64,000 nucleotides of DNA from Tolypeutes matacus. Taxonomy: Eukaryota > Chordata > Mammalia > Cingulata > Chlamyphoridae. Made by a program: the position numbers and the translations under genes. Below are positions 58,824 to 64,000 of the stretch, one piece after another (position 1 is the first letter of the stretch; every line of letters begins with the position of its first letter). Under the pieces are notes generated by a model. The model saw nothing but the letters and a program-made list of their open reading frames with translations. It searched no databases and was not told the DNA's origin. The stretch is taken from contig JAKSZT010054324.1 of the NCBI GenBank assembly GCA_026826555.1, forward strand, positions 5,803,063 through 5,867,062. Direction: 5' to 3'.

Positions 58824-59626
58824 TAAATTCATCTTCCCATCTGTCACCACTGTGACAAAACTCTTGTTAGGAATGTACCAGAGAGAGAACAGGATTTAGA
58901 GACAAGAGTAGAAACATAAGTCTCAAACTAAGTGAGAATTTGGGACATAAAGAAAAAAAACAAGGAAAAAAAAGGCATCTAATGACATGATAGGAAGAGT
59001 AAAATCTGATTACTGTTTAAGAATAGAGGATTTACATTAGATGGTAATTTTAAGAAAAGAAAATGTCATCACACAACAAAGATTCTAGGAAAGAGGGAAA
59101 TGGGGTTGAGCTAACACAGAACAGATTGCCAAATTATACTTCCACATCAGTGATCTTACATAGTATCAAGTTTACTACGTAATTCCCAGAACATAATGAA
59201 AATCAAAAAGCTCGGACAAACCAGAGAGAGTAGTGGAACATCAAGAATACTTTCTTAAGTATTTTCTTCACTATATATGCACTACTGACTAGAAAAATAC
59301 ATGTGGTTTCTACATGAGGTTGTGGGATCACCTCCCATACTTAGCAGGATCATTTAAATTAAGAAAAATATTTATTTTACATCTCATAGAGTTTTATAGC
59401 CTTCATGATGTTCTCGGGGGACTTATGTCTCATAGATCCTGGGTTCTATCTACTAAGTAATGCCAGGGACACACTGGAAAGGACAGTCTGTTGATACAGT
59501 ATCAGTCTATTTACACAAAGGTCCCGTTGACCAGGAAATTAAATCAGGTCACTTACTTTCTTTTCTTACTCCAGGGGTGGCACAACCCCTCCGTCTTTTT
59601 TGTTGTTGTTGTTGCTGATAGTTTTT
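58824..59626. other. non-coding stretch, nothing assigned
   Basis: A-rich runs near 58950-58980. No gene or nameable element. Confidence 0.45.
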
Positions 59627-61500
59627 TTTTTTTCCTACTTTTTAAATTTTTTAAAAGATACTTCAATTACATAAATATATAATATATATGTAGGGGATTC
59701 CCATATGCTCTGTTCCCCACACCTCCCACATTTTCTTACTTTAGCAACATCTTTCATCAGTGTGGTACATTCATTGCAAATGATGAACACATTTTGGAGC
59801 ACTGCCACTAAGCATGGATTATAGTTTACATTGTAGTTTACCCTCTCTCCCATTCAACTCTATAGGTTTTGGCTGGATATATAATGGCCTGTATCTGTCA
59901 TTGTAATGTCATTCAGGATTCCCAAGTCCCAAAAATGCCCCTCTATTACACATTTTTTTCCTTCTCCTTAACATCAGAACATCCAGCGGTCACTGCCTCC
60001 ACAACAATGGTATTTCTTCCATTGCTAGAATCACAATAAGTCTATAGTAGAATTCTAGTAAGTTTATTTTAGTTGATAGTTCATTTCCCAATCCTGAGGA
60101 CTCTGGGATGATGATGCCCACTCCACCATTAATTGATGGGGCTTTTGATCCCATACATCCGATGGATGGGACTCTCTTGCTTGTAGTTGTAGGCACTCTC
60201 GGTTCCTTGGTATGTTGTTTGTCCATCATCTCCTCCCCATTAGTTGGTTGGGTGAGTCCACTGAACTGGAGAGTAGGTGTTGCAACTCTGTTGAGATTCA
60301 TGGCTCAGCTGGCACATGGACAGCCCAAAGATTTAAGTCTCTTGGATATACTCCTACCAACTCTAGTCCTAATTATAAGTTCAAATAAGAGGACAGAAAA
60401 GTCATGCATAGGGAAACCACTGCTGAGTCTAATTCAGTCACACTAGGGAGCATAAATACCAGATTATGGCCCATTGGGAAGTGGCCAAATTCCTGAGCTG
60501 TCTGCCCTGGGTATAGTGTCTGGATGTCTCCATATCCCTGAGGAGCTTTGAGTTGTATCTACTTTAGCTGTCAATGAGATCCTGTACATAAGTGCTACCT
60601 CTGGGATGGCCTCCCAACTCACTTTGAAGTCTCTTAGCCATACAAACTAATTTGTCTTTAGCTTTTACCCCTTTTGGTCAAAGGGTTATTTATTTATATT
60701 TTTTCCAGATGTATTGCTTGTTGGTACTTGGTAGCAATCCCTTGATGCCAGGGAAGCTCATACCTGGGAGCCATTCCCACGCTGGAGGGAAGTTATTGCT
60801 TTTGTATGCTGAGTTTGGCTTAGAGAGAGGCCACATTTGAGCAACAAAGAGGCTCCCCGTAAGTAACTCTTAGGTACCCTACATCACTAGGGTAAGTTTC
60901 AATTTCAAGAGCAAAAGCTCATAAGCATAGTCATCAATATCAAGGGTCCTTCAATGGGCCACCCTCCTTCACAAGTCATTGTCTCTGTACTTGGGCATTC
61001 TTGTTGTTCCATTAGAGAATGTGGCAGAGCTCCCCCAGATGGGAATTTGATATTCTTTTGGTTATTGTGTGAATCTCCACCCACTGTGACAATGCCCCAT
61101 TAACATTTGAACACATTTATATGCCTTACATGTATAGCCAGGAGAATTTCCTTCCATGTATACCCCATCACTGACACCTCACACCAATGATCCTTCCCTG
61201 CCACAGTTGTAACCCTTCTGTGGTCTTAAACTTCTTCAAAAATGAAGCCAATAAAATAGCCACATACAATTAATAAGAAAATGAAATAGTAATTATAGTT
61301 TTATACATAAGAAGTAAAATACAGAAAAAAATTAATAAAAAGTAAAAATAGAATAATATTTTTTAAATTAGAATATTAAAAAATAATGAAAAAATATTTG
61401 AAGAAAAAAAACTTTTTATTTTTTACATTTTGTCTTTCATCACTGTAAGATTGTTGTCCTGTACATACAGTGACATTTTCTTCCATTTATTTCCCTAGTG
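59627..61500 (-). mobile_element. xenarthran-type poly(A) retroposon, probably an L1 3' region (copy 2, longer)
   Basis: The reversed poly(A) is at 59620-59632. The 3' end reads on the plus strand 'gcatatgggaatccc' reversed ('gggattcccatatgctctg'), and the match to 15436-16772 runs to about 60950. Beyond that it carries extra 5' sequence, absent from copy 1, to at least 61255. An A/T-rich zone (61255-61500) follows and abuts the poly(T) of the next L1. Plus-strand frame 60108-60446 and minus-strand frame 59990-60301 lie within it. No reverse transcriptase was seen. Confidence 0.65.
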
Positions 61501-61504
61501 TCTT

Positions 61505-64000
61505 TTTCTTTTTTTTTTTTCATTTTTTCTTCAAAGAAGTTTTAGGTCACAGTAGAGTCACATACAGGATACAGGGGATCCCCATATACCCAGCATCCTT
61601 CCCCTTTCCCCCTTTCCCCCATCAATAACATTTTATATGTGGATGGTATATTTGTTACAATTGATGCACAAATATTGAAACATAGCTACTAACCATCGTC
61701 AATGGTTCATATTATGGTTTACATTTGGGTCATATACTTTTATAAGATCTGATAAAATTTAACATGGTCTGTATCCATCTTTGCAAGTTCATGTAGAACA
61801 CTTCCATTGCCCCCTAAATACCCCCTCTTCCATCTATTCTATTCCTCGCTCCCCCTCCCCTTTGGGCCCATGGCAACCACCAAGCTTCACTATTTGAAGG
61901 ACAAGATTCATAGTTACTTACATCTTCACTGCGGGCTTGATGCACTGGTCCTGTCCTCCCCTGTTAGGCACCACCGATGCTCTCAAGTGATTCCCATCCC
62001 TCTGTTTGAGAACATAATGGGCCTCCCTAGGGTGGGAGTCCAACACCTTCCCGCTCATTACATGGCTCTCTACCTACTGATGCAGCACACTATGCCAAAA
62101 TGATCACTCACATGCTCCCTAAAAGCCTGCCCTAGGTGTGCCCTGGCCTAAATGCCTCCCATCCAATACCCTAAACCAGTAATCTTTCTTTGTTATATTG
62201 CCAAGTAAGCATTCCCAACATTGTAAATTTCAACCATGTACCCCCCAATCCCTAGTGTTCTCCTGCTCCCTCCCCTAACCCATCCCCAGTCCCATGGACC
62301 ATCCAACCCACCCTCCCCACCTTGCTCCCTTGTCAAACCTGCACCACCCAACCCAGTATTATCACTATACCCTTGTCATGTCCCTTCACTGCACAACTAT
62401 ACGCTTCCACCTTGTTATAGATTTCACCCATATATGTGCTGGCTCACAATCTGCTTCTCCCTTTCTATTTCCTGTAAACCTCTCTTCCAGACTCTAGCTC
62501 TGTGAATCTGCTCAGTTTGCTTAATTTATATCAGTGAGGTCATGTTATATTTTTCCTTCAATGTCTGGCTTGCTTCACTCAACATAAGGTTCTCAAGGTT
62601 CATCCATGTTGTCCCCTGTATTACTACTGTATTCCTTCTTATTGCTGAGTAATATTCCATTGTATGTATATACCACATTTTGTTTATCTGTTCATTGGTT
62701 GATGGGCATTTAGGTTGATTCCAACTTTTGGCAATAGTGAATAATGCTGCTATGAACATTGGTGTGCATATATCTGTTCGTGTCCTTGCTTTCAATTCTT
62801 CTGGGTATATACCCAGCAGTGGAATTGCTGGATCAATCATATGGCAGATCTATAGTTAGATTTTTGAGAAACTGTCAAACTATCCTTCACAATGGCTGCA
62901 CCATTTTACATTCCCACCAGCAGTGGATGAGGGTTCCCATTCCTCTGCATCCTCTCCAACACTTGTTGTTCTCTGTTTTTTTTAATGGCTGCCAGTCTAA
63001 TAGGTGTAAGATGGTATATAACTGTAGTTTTTATTTGCATTTCCCTAATAGCTAGTGATGCTGAGCATCTTTTCATGTGCTTTTTTGCCATTTGTATTTC
63101 TTCTTTGAAGAAGTGTCTATTCAAATCACTTGCCCATGTTTTAAATGGGTTGTTTGTCTTTTTATTTTTGAGGTGTACGGTTTCTTTATACATGATAGAT
63201 ATTAAACTCCTATCAGATATATGGTTGCCAAATATTTTCTCCCATTGGCTGCCTTTTCACTTTCTTGACAAACTCCTTTGAAGTGCAAAGGTTTTTAATT
63301 TTGAGGAGGTCCCATTTGTCTGTTTTTCCTTTCACTGCTCATGCTTTGGGTGTGAAGTTCATGAAATCATTTCCTATTACAAGGTCCTGTAGATGTTTCC
63401 CTACATTATCTTCCAAGGTCTTTATGGTATTGGCTCTTATATTTAGATCTTTGATCCATTTTGAATTAATTTTTGTATAAAGTGTGAGACAGTGTTCCTC
63501 TCTCATTCTTTTGGATATGAATATCCAGTTCTCCAAGCACCATTTGTTGAAGAGCCTATTTTCTCCCAGTTGAGTGGGCTTGGTGACCTTTTGAATATCA
63601 GTTGACTGTATATGCAAGGATCTATATCAGAACTCTTGATTCATTTCCATTAGTCAGTATGTCTATCCTTGTGCCAATACCATGCAGTTTTCACCACTAT
63701 AGCTTTGTAGTATGTTTTAAAGTCAGATAGTGTGATTCCTCTGATTTCATTTTTCTTTTTCAATGTTTTTGGCTATTCAGGGCCTCTTGCCCTTCCAAAT
63801 AAATTTCATATTTGTTTTTCCAATTCAGTAAAAAAGGCTGTGGTGATTTTTATTGAGATTGCATTAAATCCGTATATCAGTTTGGGTAGAATAGATATCT
63901 TAATGATGTTTAGTCTTCCTATCCATGAACAGAGAATATTATTCCATTTATTTAAGTCTTCTTTGATTTCCTTTAACAGTACAACCTTCCATCTTGATTT
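61505..64000 (-). mobile_element. L1 retrotransposon, 3' UTR and ORF2 C-terminal half, running off the window
   Basis: The reversed poly(A) is at about 61508-61520. A 3' UTR of roughly 1 kb reaches to 62525, then ORF2 on the minus strand to the window end. Plus-strand landmarks are 'aatattccattgtatgtata', 'ttctgggtatatacccagca', 'tttgcatttccctaatagct', 'ttcactttcttgacaaact' and 'gatccattttgaattaattt'. It is better preserved than the other L1s here, which fits a younger insertion, but it is frameshifted. Confidence 0.9.
62526..64000 (-). pseudogene. L1 ORF2 protein, C-terminal part, frameshifted
   Basis: This is the minus-strand reading frame of the endonuclease/reverse-transcriptase protein of a LINE-1, C-terminal region only. 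In order it holds INSKWIKDLNIRANTIKTLE (63339-63617), then [20 protein letters not shown] (62906-63193), then the end with CPSTNEQINKMWYIHTMEYY (62526-62840) and a stop at 62526-62528. These match the known conserved ORF2p blocks ([31 protein letters not shown]). The blocks sit in two different frames, so at least two frameshifts inactivate it. Its N-terminal part, including the catalytic reverse-transcriptase core, lies mostly beyond the window. Confidence 0.9.

Noticed and set aside
61807..62505. Pro- and Leu-rich open frames of 67-98 codons on the plus strand
   Set aside because: They are antisense to the 3' UTR of the L1 that starts at 61505.

Overview
This is a stretch of mammalian nuclear DNA with no protein-coding gene that I can support. 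It is strongly AT-rich, both strands are broken by frequent stops, and nearly everything recognisable is a transposable element. Two SINEs with tRNA-like heads, of the Dasypus-type (DAS) kind, and several young-looking retroposon and LTR families I associate with armadillos and sloths suggest a xenarthran, perhaps a sloth. That assignment rests on recalled repeat families, not on a search. Open frames of 60-140 codons occur throughout, but they lie inside repeats or lack any protein signature, so I list none as a gene. The window is best read as intergenic or deep-intronic sequence.

Layout. 1-8 kb: mostly unassigned, with old MIR and L2 remnants. 7.8-16.8 kb: a solo LTR, a half-L1 (HAL1) remnant, three more LTRs (one nested in another), two MIRs, another LTR and a full 3' portion of a 1.3-kb poly(A) retroposon. 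19.4-23.6 kb: a long minus-strand L1 split by a solo LTR. 24.9-29 kb: two MIRs, a tiny chimeric retrosequence made of the 3' end of U6 snRNA joined to a SINE tail, old L1 pieces and a SINE. 29-41 kb: largely unassigned, with a second SINE, a MER20-like DNA transposon, MIR and L2 fragments and two MaLR-like LTRs. 41-48 kb: dense L1 and L2 remnants, including tandemly repeated L1 3'-end modules. 48.9-54.2 kb: simple repeats, a tail-less retroposon fragment and three LTRs. 54-59.6 kb: mostly unassigned, with a shuffled local duplication. 59.6-64 kb: a long minus-strand retroposon followed directly by a minus-strand L1 that runs off the window.

No genes act together here. The history is one of layered retrotransposition: ancient L2 and MIR, then L1M, HAL1 and MaLR, then lineage-specific LTRs, SINEs and L1 retroposons. 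The most informative items are mechanistic traces of L1 reverse transcription: the U6-SINE chimera with a perfect 13-bp target duplication, the tail-less fragment with a 12-bp target duplication, and the multi-module L1 3' ends. I found no convincing new biological system, CRISPR array, intact RNA gene or functional promoter.
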